Positions 50,818 to 59,957 of a stretch of DNA of 64,000 bases are shown in pieces. Position numbers and translations under genes: made by a program. Within the stretch, counting starts at the first letter, position 1. Each line of letters starts with the position of its first letter. A model generated the notes under the pieces. The model saw only the letters and a list, made by a program, of their open reading frames with translations. It searched no databases and was not told the origin of the DNA. Source of the DNA: an uncultured Ilumatobacter sp. (GTDB lineage Bacteria > Actinomycetota > Acidimicrobiia > Acidimicrobiales > Ilumatobacteraceae); assembly GCA_905182555.1 (NCBI GenBank), contig CAJJBX010000003.1:124001-188000 (forward strand), written 5' to 3'.

Positions 50818-51686
50818 TCGTTTGCGCGTGCGGCTCGAGAGCTCTCGGCTTGGTTCTGCCCAGTGCTGAAGTCGTCGAGGTAGGTGTCGAGTGCTTCCTT
50901 GTTGCGCTCTCGAAATTGATGGAAGTCGGCTGGACGCTTTTCGAGGAAGGCGTTCATGCCTTCGAGCGATTCCTCGGTGCCCCAGATATTGGCGAGCAAT
51001 TCCATGCCGTGTTGCCACGAGGGGTACAGCGCATCGGAGTCGTAGTTGAGGCTGACCTTCGTGGCTCGGATCGTTTGTGAGCTAAATCCCCTGATGTCGG
51101 CGACGACTTCTTCGACCCGCTCCAGTAGGTCGGCTGCAGGAACCGCTTCATTTGCGAGCCCGATCGCCGCTGCCTCGGCGCCGGAGTAGCGTTTACACAA
51201 GAAGATCATTTCTTTGGCGCGGCGCTCTCCGATCAGCTTGCCAATGTATTGCGTGGCTCCAACCGTTGGGCAGGCTCCGACGCGTGCTCCGGTTTGACCG
51301 AAGATCGAGTCGTTGCTGGCGATCACGAGGTCACACCACAGCATTAATTCGTGGCCGCCACCGACACACGCTCCTTCGACCATTGCGATAACCGGAATGG
51401 GCAAGTTGCGACAGGTCATTGCGACCTTCTGCATGCGGTCGTTCCACATGGAGGAATTGGCCTTGTTCAGTTTCATCATCGCGTGAAAGTCGCCGCCAGC
51501 TGAGAAGTGGCCGCCGATTCCGTAGACAACCACTGCAACGATCGTTGGGTCCTCGCGCGTTTCGTTGAGGGCGTGTGCGATTTCATCAAGCGTCTGCTCA
51601 CGAAAGGCGTTGCGAACTTCGGGTCGATTGAGGCCGATCCAGGTGGCGTCGTTGCGCCGGTCGACGATGATTTCGCTGTAGTTCAA
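50814..51686 (-). CDS. Enoyl-CoA hydratase/isomerase family protein
   Basis: 290-residue crotonase. The oxyanion-hole segments are GGHFSAGGDFHAM and VEGACVGGGHELMLWCD; GQTGARVGACPTVGATQY resembles MenB/BadI-type enzymes that form or open rings through a CoA enolate, but the assignment is only to superfamily. An AGGAG precedes the ATG at 51686. Operator 4 lies 40 bases upstream. It is first in the unit crotonase, CaiB 2, amidohydrolase 1, CMD, lipoprotein. Confidence 0.9.
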   Translation of the reverse strand: MNYSEIIVDRRNDATWIGLNRPEVRNAFREQTLDEIAHALNETREDPTIVAVVVYGIGGHFSAGGDFHAMMKLNKANSSMWNDRMQKVAMTCRNLPIPVIAMVEGACVGGGHELMLWCDLVIASNDSIFGQTGARVGACPTVGATQYIGKLIGERRAKEMIFLCKRYSGAEAAAIGLANEAVPAADLLERVEEVVADIRGFSSQTIRATKVSLNYDSDALYPSWQHGMELLANIWGTEESLEGMNAFLEKRPADFHQFRERNKEALDTYLDDFSTGQNQAESSRAARANE

Positions 51687-51725
51687 TGGAGTACTCCTGT
51701 GTGGTGAATCAATAGGACCACTGCA

Positions 51726-51745
51726 ATCCTACATAATATACGATA
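51726..51745. promoter_or_regulatory. Island operator 4 (crotonase operon)
   Basis: The reverse complement begins TATCGTATATTATG, one mismatch from the shared core. It lies in the 71-base gap between the 3-hydroxyisobutyrate dehydrogenase-like gene and the crotonase start. Here the crotonase has a leader of about 35 bases with a Shine-Dalgarno, unlike the leaderless units. Confidence 0.62.
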
Positions 51746-51757
51746 GTGGGTGCGAAC

Positions 51758-52639
51758 TCAACAGCGGCCAATTCCGGCCCGGCGGCGCATGACTTCCATA
51801 ACGGAAGCGTTGTCCTCGTCAGCGAGTCCGCCGTCGACCGCGTCGACCAACGCTGCCCGTACGACTTCGACAAGCGCGTGCGATGCGCCGATTGATTCGG
51901 CGTGGGCATTGATCAGTCGGGCATCCTTGAGGCTTTGGCGAACGCGCGACGCAGGCGGGTTGAAGTCGCCATCGATCATCCGCTGGCCCCAAATGTCCAT
52001 TGCCTTGGAGTAGGCCGCACTGTCACGAAGCACCTGGAACATTGGTTCCAGCTCAAGACCGGCCTTCTCTGCGACAGCGAGGCCCTCGGCAATGGCTGCG
52101 CGATTGATGTACAAGATGTGATTCACCACGATTTTCGCGCGCATCCCAGCACCCAGCGGCCCAACTCGATACACCTGTCGCCCGAGCGGTTCGAGCACTG
52201 CAGCGGCCCTTGTCACATCAGCAGCTGCTCCACCGATCATAAAAATGATGTCCTTGACCGCCGCCTGAGCGGCGTTGCCCGACACTGTGGCATCGACATA
52301 CCTGGCGCCAATCGACGCCAACATCAGCGAACCAGTGAACGAATCGGACGGATCCCCAGTCGTCGTGTCGATGACGAGTAATTCAGACGGCGCGGCCTCG
52401 ACGATTTCATTGCATACAGCGATGGTGGTCGAGCTGTTTGGCAGGGAAAGAATGGCCAGAGAGCACGAGACCACGGCATCAGCGATCGACTCGACCGAGA
52501 CGCCTCCACGGCGAACGTGCTCCCGGCGGCGACCGTGGTTTGGATCGTATCCGACCACTGTGTGGCCTTCACCCTGAAGGTGCGTTGCCAGCGTCGAACC
52601 CATCAACCCGAGTCCGATCATCGCAATTGATTCACTCAC
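51758..52639 (-). CDS. NAD(P)-dependent 3-hydroxyisobutyrate dehydrogenase family oxidoreductase
   Basis: 293 residues. The Rossmann motif GLGLMGSTLA is at residues 9-18, the substrate segment DATVSGNAAQA follows, and the catalytic Lys is in GAGMRAKIVVNHIL. Family members oxidise beta-hydroxyacids such as 3-hydroxyisobutyrate or tartronate semialdehyde. It lies 10 bases after the LigI-like lactonase gene on the same strand, so both should be transcribed from operator 5. Confidence 0.9.
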   Translation of the reverse strand: MSESIAMIGLGLMGSTLATHLQGEGHTVVGYDPNHGRRREHVRRGGVSVESIADAVVSCSLAILSLPNSSTTIAVCNEIVEAAPSELLVIDTTTGDPSDSFTGSLMLASIGARYVDATVSGNAAQAAVKDIIFMIGGAAADVTRAAAVLEPLGRQVYRVGPLGAGMRAKIVVNHILYINRAAIAEGLAVAEKAGLELEPMFQVLRDSAAYSKAMDIWGQRMIDGDFNPPASRVRQSLKDARLINAHAESIGASHALVEVVRAALVDAVDGGLADEDNASVMEVMRRRAGIGRC

Positions 52640-52649
52640 CGGGCGAACC

Positions 52650-53531
52650 TCAGAATCGGTAGAACGCTTGAGGAGTGGTCGCGAAGATCTTCTGGCGCAG
52701 GTCAGCGTCGGCGATCCAGTCGTAGGCGGCGTCGACCAGGTCGCCGTCGTTCGGGTTGATCTCGTACTTGTTTGGGTGTGGCCAATCCGTCCCCCACATG
52801 AGGCGGTCGGGGGCGGCGTCCAATAATGCGTGGGCCATGGGCGTCACGTCGTCATACGGAGGGAGGTCGGTGTGGCTCACCCGGTTCGCGCCCGAGATCT
52901 TGATCCAAGTGTTGCCCGCCCGAGCGAGTTCGAGGAGCGCTTTGAATCCTGGGGTCATGATGCCGTTGGTGGCCGACTGATAGGCGAAATGGCCGATACT
53001 CATTGGAACGGTCAATGCAGTAAAGATCGGCATCAACTCAACGATGTCGGCGCCAGGGAACAAGAATTCGAGATGCCAGCCCAGCGGTCGGATCCGATCA
53101 CAGAGGTGCGGAATCTCATCCATCCTTATCGGCATTCCGCCGAGGTTGTCGGTGTTGAGGCGTACGCCTCGTACGCCGCGGGCGTCGAGCGTGTGGAGTT
53201 CGTCATCGCTGATGTCGAGACCGCAGGCGATGACAGCGCGCGCTCGATTTGGTGTCTCAGTATTTAACGTCGACATCGAGTCGACGATGGCGGAGTTGTC
53301 GGTTCCGTACACCGACGGCTGGGTCAAGACGACGCGGTCAACGCCGAGGGTCAAATGCAGGTGACGCAGATCGTCGAGTGTGGAAGGGGGAGGGTCGTAC
53401 CCCCTGGCGGGGTCGAGTGGGTATTTCGGTTCGAACACGTGCACGTGCGTATCGACTGTTCCGCTTGGCAATTCGACCGATGGAGTCCGCGGGTGTCGGT
53501 CCGGCGTGATGCACTTGCGGATCTTTGTCAT
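52650..53531 (-). CDS. Amidohydrolase, 2-pyrone-4,6-dicarboxylate lactonase-like
   Basis: 293 residues of the amidohydrolase_2 family, closest by motif to LigI/PDC hydrolase: TVDTHVHVFEPKYPL, VVLTQPSVYGTDN, GVRGVRLN, the barrel-end WIKISGANR and WGTDWPHPN. LigI-type enzymes need no metal. I chose the ATG at 53531 (MTKIRKCITPD), which has GGAG upstream, over an ATG at 53609 that lies inside operator 5. It opens or closes a lactone in ring catabolism; the exact substrate is unknown. Confidence 0.87.
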   Translation of the reverse strand: MTKIRKCITPDRHPRTPSVELPSGTVDTHVHVFEPKYPLDPARGYDPPPSTLDDLRHLHLTLGVDRVVLTQPSVYGTDNSAIVDSMSTLNTETPNRARAVIACGLDISDDELHTLDARGVRGVRLNTDNLGGMPIRMDEIPHLCDRIRPLGWHLEFLFPGADIVELMPIFTALTVPMSIGHFAYQSATNGIMTPGFKALLELARAGNTWIKISGANRVSHTDLPPYDDVTPMAHALLDAAPDRLMWGTDWPHPNKYEINPNDGDLVDAAYDWIADADLRQKIFATTPQAFYRF

Positions 53532-53603
53532 GGGTTTGTCTGCTCCTTTGTCCAGCGGCCGTCGAAGGGGGGGGGAGGCGTATCGTTTTGCCTTCCTGTC
53601 TAA

Positions 53604-53623
53604 TATCATATATTATGCACAAT
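53604..53623. promoter_or_regulatory. Island operator 5 (divergent lactonase and amidohydrolase units)
   Basis: Plus-strand TATCATATATTATGCACAAT, an exact match to the shared core. It lies in the 148-base gap between the divergent lactonase-like (53531, minus) and amidohydrolase (53680, plus) genes. TATGAT on the minus strand (53610-53605) is a possible -10 for the leftward unit, giving a leader of about 66 bases with a Shine-Dalgarno. Confidence 0.75.
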
Positions 53624-53679
53624 ACGTCCGCTCTGATGGATGGACGTATTGCAAGCCCGAGGAAAGAGCAGCACAGTCA

Positions 53680-54696
53680 ATGAGAGCGAAACGATCTAAC
53701 GGTCCCGTCATCGATATCCACTGTCACCGTGAATGTGGGCCAGCCGGTGAAACAATGAAGGAAGAGGTCCGTAAAGCTGGCCGCGTGCCATTGCAGTACG
53801 GCAATGACACGACAAAGCGGGTGAACGCTGCGCAGCTTGAGTATTTGCGTCCAAAGATGGATTTCTTGGACGTTCGGCTCAAGGACATGGATGAGATGGG
53901 CGTCGACATGCAGGCAGTCGCGGTCGCCGTGTACCAGTACTACTACTGGGCTGATGCCGAGGTCGGTGCGCGGGTTTCACGGGTCGTGAACGAAGAACTC
54001 GCCGAGTCGACCTCGAGGTATGGCGGCCGCTTCTCGCCGCTTGGCACCGTGCCCATGCAGGACACCGACGCTGCGATTGCCGAGCTGCGCTACTGCGTCG
54101 AAGAGCTCGGATTCAAGGGGTTGGAAATAGGAACGCACATCAACGGCGAAGAGATTGCTGCACCTCGCTTCGAACCGTTCTGGGCAGAAGTTGAGCGACT
54201 TGGCGCGGTGGTTGTGGTTCACACGTCCGGTCATAACCACATGGACCGACTTGCCGACCACAACTTCCTCAATATTCTCGGGCACGCCTTCGAAGCGACT
54301 CTTGCGACGGCGCACCTGATTTTCAGTGGCGTGATCGATCGGTATCCGAATCTTAAGATCGTGGTGGTGCATGGCGGCGGCTATCTCCCCGCCTACGCCG
54401 GCCGCATCGATCACGCATGGCGGGCTCGCGAGGACGTCAGCGAAGGAGTCCGCCTGCCACCGACCGACTATCTGAAGAAGTTTTACTTCGACACGATGGT
54501 CTTCGAGCCGGACCAACTGAAGTTTTTGATCGACAAGTACGGTGCCGATCACATTCTCCTAGGCACCGACTATCCGTACGACATGGGCGACGACGATCCG
54601 CTCGACACGATTGGTCGAGTCGAGGGCCTGAACCAAGACCAAATCGACCTAATCAGCGGCGGTAATGCCGCCCGCTTGCTTGGATTTGGCTCATGA
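53680..54696 (+). CDS. ACMSD-type metal-dependent amidohydrolase 2
   Basis: 338 residues. Metal ligands: IDIHCHREC (HxH), VVVHTSGH, VVHGGGYLP and LGTDYPYDMG. Sequence around the last two is almost the same as in the amidohydrolase at 48500. The ATG at 53680 is preferred; the frame is open far upstream, but that part is antisense to the lactonase-like gene. Its stop overlaps the next Gfo/Idh start by ATGA. Confidence 0.9.
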   Translation: MRAKRSNGPVIDIHCHRECGPAGETMKEEVRKAGRVPLQYGNDTTKRVNAAQLEYLRPKMDFLDVRLKDMDEMGVDMQAVAVAVYQYYYWADAEVGARVSRVVNEELAESTSRYGGRFSPLGTVPMQDTDAAIAELRYCVEELGFKGLEIGTHINGEEIAAPRFEPFWAEVERLGAVVVVHTSGHNHMDRLADHNFLNILGHAFEATLATAHLIFSGVIDRYPNLKIVVVHGGGYLPAYAGRIDHAWRAREDVSEGVRLPPTDYLKKFYFDTMVFEPDQLKFLIDKYGADHILLGTDYPYDMGDDDPLDTIGRVEGLNQDQIDLISGGNAARLLGFGS

Positions 54697-55832
54697 CCCC
54701 CGTCATGCCGGGCTCGGGGCAGAGTGGCATCGGCTTGGCACTTATTGGTTGTGGCACGATCGGTCGAATTCGGGCCGAGCTTGCTCGAGAACATCCAGGT
54801 ATCGCGTGGCTCGGGCTTGCTGACCGAAACGCTGAGGTCGCACAGCAACTTGGCCACGACACCGACGCCGACTTCGTCACGACCGACACGGAGGCGTTGT
54901 TGGCGCGGCCCGAGGTGACAGCCGTGATCGTTGCTACTGACGAGCAAGAACACGTCGACCCGGTGATGCGGGCTGTTTCTTACGGATTTCCGCTTTTCAT
55001 CGAAAAACCACTCGCGACTGATCCGGTGGAATCAGCCAGCGTGCTCGCAGCTATCGAAGCCAACGGCGTCGATGCCGTGATTGGGTACACCAACCGGTTC
55101 CGTCGGCGCTTTCTGACGACCAAGCAGCGCCTGCGCGATGGCCAAATCGGCGAGGTCACCACCGTCATGACTCGAGCTTTGATGAATCGGATGGTGGTGT
55201 ACGCCACGTTAAGTAAGGCTGCAGATCGCTCGAATCTCACGCCGATGGTTGTCTCGGGTACTCATTCGCTCGACATGTCGATGTGGTTGATGGAGGGCAA
55301 GACGCCTGTCGAGGTGTATGCACGATCGAACGACACCCTGCTCGGCGAGTGGGGGACGAAGGACGCCACCCTCGGGATTTTCACGATGGATGACGGCACG
55401 TTGTTCAGCATGGGCATCAGTTGGGCGCTCCCCGTTGTCTGGCCGGGCGCTGTGTACGGGCTGGAGATTGGCATCGTTGGGACCAAGGGCGTGATCGATA
55501 TCGAAGACACGCACCGCGACGTGATCGTGGCGTCGGAAATTCCGCAGCCGGCGGGCTATCGCAGCCGAGGCTTCGAGGCGCCAGCTGCTCGCCACGTTGA
55601 CTTTCTCGGCAGTTATCCACCGGGTGACATTTCCGACGGAATGTTGTGGGGCCCGATGCGCGAGGAAACGCTCACCTGGTTCAACCGCTTGTCGAAGGGT
55701 TTCGCGACGCCGCATGCCACCGCTGCTGAAGGCCATCGCAACCTCATGCTCACGATGGCAATGGACCTGTCAGCGCGAACCGGCAAGGCCATCAAGCTCC
55801 CAATCGAACCCGAACAGCTTTTGGAGGCATGA
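54693..55832 (+). CDS. Gfo/Idh/MocA family oxidoreductase 2
   Basis: 379 residues with Rossmann motif IGCGTIGRIRAEL, FIEKPLATDPVES and GYTNRFRRRFLTTKQRL in the catalytic domain. MLWGPMREETLTWFNRL near the C-terminus resembles the equivalent segment of Gfo/Idh 1 and 3. It is coupled to amidohydrolase 2 by ATGA and followed one base later by Gfo/Idh 3. Confidence 0.9.
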   Translation: MTPVMPGSGQSGIGLALIGCGTIGRIRAELAREHPGIAWLGLADRNAEVAQQLGHDTDADFVTTDTEALLARPEVTAVIVATDEQEHVDPVMRAVSYGFPLFIEKPLATDPVESASVLAAIEANGVDAVIGYTNRFRRRFLTTKQRLRDGQIGEVTTVMTRALMNRMVVYATLSKAADRSNLTPMVVSGTHSLDMSMWLMEGKTPVEVYARSNDTLLGEWGTKDATLGIFTMDDGTLFSMGISWALPVVWPGAVYGLEIGIVGTKGVIDIEDTHRDVIVASEIPQPAGYRSRGFEAPAARHVDFLGSYPPGDISDGMLWGPMREETLTWFNRLSKGFATPHATAAEGHRNLMLTMAMDLSARTGKAIKLPIEPEQLLEA

Positions 55833-55833
55833 C

Positions 55834-56904
55834 ATGAAACCGCTCAACGTTGCAGTTATTGGTACCGGCTGGTGCGGTGGCATCAGGGCGATTGCCGCAG
55901 CGAACCACCCGATTGTCGCAAATCTGCATATTGCTGAGACCAACCCAGAGCGCCTTGCAGAAATAATCGCGCTGACCAACCCTGCTTCCGCGGTCGCCAA
56001 CTGGGAGCAGCTCATTGCGCGAAATGACATCGACACTGTCATTGTCTCGGCAACACCCGAGACCACGCACTATCCAATGGCCAAGGCAGCGCTTGCTGCC
56101 GGCAAACACGTGCTGTTGGAGAAGCCCATGGCACTGCGCCTCGACGAGGCTGATGACCTCATCGACATTGCAGAGGCGAATGGGCTCAAGTTCACTATCG
56201 GGTATTCCCAACGTTTCAGCGCCAAGCAAGCCTTGGCCAAAAGATCGATTGTTGATGGCACCCTCGGAGAGCCATCAGCAATCCTCGTCAGTCGTCACAT
56301 CGGGCGGGGCCTTGGCGAAAAGATTGGTAATCGCATCAAGTTGTCGCCTGCTGTGATGGAAGCAACGCATGACATCGACTTCGCGATGTGGTGCCTTGAG
56401 CCTCGGCGGCCGGTGCGCGTCTATTCACAGAACTCGTACGGAATCCGTCGAGACACGGTCGGGTTGCCGGACTCACAGATCACCGTCATCACGATGGACG
56501 ATGGCGTGGTCGTCACCATTAACGCTGGGATGTCCCTGCCCAACCATTACCAGAATGCCTCGACCACCTGGATCGAAGTGATTGGTACCGCCGGATCAAT
56601 CTTTGCCGACGACAGCCACCGCGACATCGTGGTCAACACGGTTGCTGAGGGGATCCAGTTTCCGTTGTCGACGATGCCGGGGGAGGCGGTTGGCGATATG
56701 TACGCCGGTCCAATGGAGCGCGAGACGACGCACTTCCTCGAGGCGGTGTCGTATGACCGCCCGGTGATGGTCGAGCCGCGCTTGGCGCGAATGACGATGG
56801 AGTTATATACAGCCGCTGACCTTTCTGCCGAGCTCAACGAGGTAATCAAACTTCCGCTTAGCCCGGATCAGGCCGGAATGGCTCTCGCCGCTGCGGTTCA
56901 ATAG
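55834..56904 (+). CDS. Gfo/Idh/MocA family oxidoreductase 3
   Basis: 356 residues. GTGWCGGIRAIAAANH forms the nucleotide-binding turn; LLEKPMALRLDEADDLID and GYSQRFSAKQALA follow. GGAGG lies six bases before the ATG at 55834. Like Gfo/Idh 1 and 2 it has a D.HRDI segment and GPM.RET near the C-terminus, pointing to tandem duplication with divergence. Confidence 0.9.
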   Translation: MKPLNVAVIGTGWCGGIRAIAAANHPIVANLHIAETNPERLAEIIALTNPASAVANWEQLIARNDIDTVIVSATPETTHYPMAKAALAAGKHVLLEKPMALRLDEADDLIDIAEANGLKFTIGYSQRFSAKQALAKRSIVDGTLGEPSAILVSRHIGRGLGEKIGNRIKLSPAVMEATHDIDFAMWCLEPRRPVRVYSQNSYGIRRDTVGLPDSQITVITMDDGVVVTINAGMSLPNHYQNASTTWIEVIGTAGSIFADDSHRDIVVNTVAEGIQFPLSTMPGEAVGDMYAGPMERETTHFLEAVSYDRPVMVEPRLARMTMELYTAADLSAELNEVIKLPLSPDQAGMALAAAVQ

Positions 56905-57213
56905 CAGGACCGCGATCACATGGTAGACGGAGCTTTCGTTTTCTCAGTCTGCACGTCGGTGATGGTGTGGCGCGATGAGGACCTTCCAAGTCAGGTGATC
57001 TCTGACCAGCGCCAAAACTGCAACGTCGCGCACGTTCTGACAAACGATCAACGGTGAGGTCCTGGCCGGCTGCAAGTTTTTTGTGCTCATCACCAAGAAA
57101 ATCCGACAACCGTTTTTTGGCACGAAACCGAAGACAAAATCCTCGAACAATTGGGCTGCTACTGCGACGACAGCGGAACACCGAATGAGTCAAGGAAACA
57201 ACGTGACAGGAAG
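56905..57213. other. Intergenic region without a recognised gene
   Basis: A 309-base gap between convergent Gfo/Idh 3 and PPDK. Minus-strand frames of 68 to 144 codons cross it but show no family motif and have atypical composition; I do not call them. No clear hairpin with a U-tract is visible. It may hold the decayed end of a lost gene. Confidence 0.5.
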
Positions 57214-59946
57214 CTAGACCGTGGTCTGCGTGGTCTGGATCTGAGCGTGCGCCGCGGCGAGTCGTGCGACCGGAACGCGGTAGGCCGAGCAACTCACGTA
57301 GTCGAGGCCCATCTCGTGACAGAGCGAGATCGACGCGGGGTCACCGCCGTGTTCACCACACACCCCTGACTCGATGCCTGGTTTTGCACGGCGAGCACCG
57401 GCGAGTGCGAGCCGCATCAGCTGCCCGACTCCGTCATCGTCGATTGATGCGAAGGGGTTTTGGTCAAGTAGCCCGTCGTTCAGATAGTCGAGCAGGAAGG
57501 CGGATTCAGCGTCGTCACGACTGATCGCGAACGTGGTTTGAGTCAGATCGTTGGTGCCGAACGACACGAAGTCAGCAAATTCGGCAATCTGCTCGCAGGT
57601 GAGCGCAGCTCGCGGGACTTCGATCATCGTGCCGATCTGTAGGGGGACGTCGACGTGGGACTCGGCCATCACCTCAGCGGCCACCTCCTCGATGATCAAG
57701 CGCTGCTTTGCAAGTTCGTTGTGGTGGCTGACGAGCGGCACCATGATTTCCGGCTTTGGTTTACCCCCGGCTCGAATGACGCCGACCGCTGCTTCGGTCA
57801 CAGCCCGCACCTGCATTCGGGTGAGGTCAGGGAGTTGGAGACCGAGTCGAACGCCGCGCAACCCGAGCATCGGGTTCGATTCGCTGAGTGCCTCGACCCG
57901 AGCCAGCATCGCACTCGTCTCGTGAAGTTCTGTAATAAGTGATTCAACAGCCTGGAGATCACCTGCCCTGACGAGGCGAAGTTGAAGATCGGTGATTGTT
58001 CGGTGGAGATCGGTCCAACTCGGAAGGAACTCGTGCAACGGGGGATCCAGCAGACGGATGATCACTGGCAAGCCGTCCATTGCTTCGAAGAGACCGGTGA
58101 AGTCCTCACGTTGCATCGGCAAGAGCAAGTCGATGGCTTCGCGCTGCTCGGCGAGCGTCGGTGCGGTGATCATTTGTTGGACGATTGGAAGCCGTTCCGA
58201 CCCAAAGAACATGTGCTCCGTGCGGCACAGTCCGATCCCTTCAGCGCCGTGCCGGCGTGCACGAGCCGCCTCGATCGGATCGTCGGCGTTGGCGCGAACC
58301 CCGAGCGTCCGTATGTCGTCGGCCCAGTCGAGCAATGTGGCGAGTGAATCGTTGTCAAGATCAGGATCGACCGTGGGGACCTGGCCCGCATAGATCCGGC
58401 CAGTAGTCCCATCGAGGGAGAGCCAGTCGCCCTCAGCAATTGTGATGTTGCGAATAGTGACGCATCGATTAGCGAGGTCTATATCGAGGTCGGATGCACC
58501 GGTCACAGCCGGTTTGCCAAACTGGCGGGCGACGAGTGCGGCGTGGCTTGTACGACCCCCGCTTGAGGTGAGAATGCCGACGGCAGCGAGCATCCCATGC
58601 ACATCGTCAGGTTTGGTTTCTTGGCGAACGAGCACAACCGGGCGCCCCTCAGCCGCCCAGCGTTGCGCCAGGTCGGGATCGAACGCGACCACTCCGACTG
58701 CGGCGCCTGGTGACACGTTGAGGCCGTACGCGAGTACAGGTCGGCGAGTGATCTCGTCGCCCGAGAACTGAGGGTGCAGGAAGAAATCGATCTGCTCAGG
58801 CGTGATTCGGCGGACTGCTTCCTGGCGCGAGATCCGACCCTCGTTCGCAAGGTCGACCGCAATACGCACAGCTGCCTGAGCGGTTCGCTTTCCGTCTCTC
58901 GTTTGCAGCAGCCAGAGGCGACCGTTCTCGATCGTGAACTCGATGTCTTGCATGTCGCCGTAGTGCGCCTCGAGTTGCTTTGCTGTGGCGAGAAGGTCTC
59001 GGGCGCATTCGGGTGCGTCGTCAGCGAGCTCGGAGATTGGTTTAGTCGGACGGTTGCCGGCAACGACGTCTTCTCCTTGAGCGTTCATCAAGTAGTCGCC
59101 CTCGAGGTGGGGTTCACCAGTGGTTCCGTCGCGCGACATCGCAACGCCTGTGCCCGAGGTCGGGCCCGTGTTCCCGAAGACCATGGCGACCACGTTGACT
59201 GCTGTCCCAAGATCGTGGGGGATCCCCGAGGCGTCGCGGTAGTCGCGCGCTCGTCGGCTGTGCCAGCTCTTGAACACGGCCTCGATGGACAATTGCAACT
59301 GATCCATCGGATCGGAGGGAAACGGTTCGGATCCGTTTGTTGCAATGATCTTCTTGAACTCGTCGGTAATTTCTCGGAGTACATCGCCATCGAGGTTGCT
59401 GTCCGAAGTGACGCCGTGGGCTCGGCGTGCCGACGTCAGCACGTGATCGAACCGTTCTGCGTCGACACCGAGCACGATTGCCCCGAACATCTGGAGGAGC
59501 CGTCGGTACGAATCGAAGACGAACCGTGCGTCGCCGGTTTTGTCGACCATTGCCTCAGCGACGACGTCGTTCATCCCGACGTTGAGCACGGTGTCCATCA
59601 TTCCGGGCATTGAGAACTTTGCGCCAGAGCGCACAGCGACGAGGAGCGGATTGTCAGCACCACCGAAAGTTCGACCAGTCTGCGACATAACGTTTTTGAG
59701 TGCGCTGCCGGCCTGGTCCCACAGCCCGGCAGGCATTTGGTTGCTCTGCGAAGCGAACTCGTTACATGCTTTCGTGGTGATCGTAAACCCGGGCGGCACC
59801 GGGATGCCGAGTGCCGCCATGTCGGCAAGGTTGGCGCCCTTTCCTCCGAGGAGACCCCGAACGGCGTCCCAGTCGCCGCCGACGGCGTGTTTTGCATCAT
59901 CGAGATCTTGGAAATCGAACACCCAGCGTTGTGATTCTTTGCTCAC
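57214..59946 (-). CDS. ppdK: Pyruvate, phosphate dikinase
   Basis: About 910 residues, normal for PPDK, which interconverts pyruvate, ATP and Pi with PEP, AMP and PPi. Domains: N-terminal ATP-grasp (GGKGANLADMAALGIPVPPGFTI), the central swivelling phosphohistidine domain (GGRTSHAALVARQFGKPAV), and the PEP/pyruvate barrel (GTNDLTQTTFAISRDDAE, and GVCGEHGGDPASI with the catalytic Cys). AAGGAG stands seven bases before the GTG at 59946; an ATG at 59961 overlapping the upstream stop is the alternative. Cotranscription with Gfo/Idh 4 suggests it feeds island products into gluconeogenesis. Confidence 0.95.
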   Translation of the reverse strand: MSKESQRWVFDFQDLDDAKHAVGGDWDAVRGLLGGKGANLADMAALGIPVPPGFTITTKACNEFASQSNQMPAGLWDQAGSALKNVMSQTGRTFGGADNPLLVAVRSGAKFSMPGMMDTVLNVGMNDVVAEAMVDKTGDARFVFDSYRRLLQMFGAIVLGVDAERFDHVLTSARRAHGVTSDSNLDGDVLREITDEFKKIIATNGSEPFPSDPMDQLQLSIEAVFKSWHSRRARDYRDASGIPHDLGTAVNVVAMVFGNTGPTSGTGVAMSRDGTTGEPHLEGDYLMNAQGEDVVAGNRPTKPISELADDAPECARDLLATAKQLEAHYGDMQDIEFTIENGRLWLLQTRDGKRTAQAAVRIAVDLANEGRISRQEAVRRITPEQIDFFLHPQFSGDEITRRPVLAYGLNVSPGAAVGVVAFDPDLAQRWAAEGRPVVLVRQETKPDDVHGMLAAVGILTSSGGRTSHAALVARQFGKPAVTGASDLDIDLANRCVTIRNITIAEGDWLSLDGTTGRIYAGQVPTVDPDLDNDSLATLLDWADDIRTLGVRANADDPIEAARARRHGAEGIGLCRTEHMFFGSERLPIVQQMITAPTLAEQREAIDLLLPMQREDFTGLFEAMDGLPVIIRLLDPPLHEFLPSWTDLHRTITDLQLRLVRAGDLQAVESLITELHETSAMLARVEALSESNPMLGLRGVRLGLQLPDLTRMQVRAVTEAAVGVIRAGGKPKPEIMVPLVSHHNELAKQRLIIEEVAAEVMAESHVDVPLQIGTMIEVPRAALTCEQIAEFADFVSFGTNDLTQTTFAISRDDAESAFLLDYLNDGLLDQNPFASIDDDGVGQLMRLALAGARRAKPGIESGVCGEHGGDPASISLCHEMGLDYVSCSAYRVPVARLAAAHAQIQTTQTTV

Positions 59947-59957
59947 TTGATGCTCCT

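Noticed and set aside
56858-57292. Possible small gene between Gfo/Idh 3 and PPDK
   Set aside because: The frames overlap both neighbours, have no ribosome site and show no recognisable domain.
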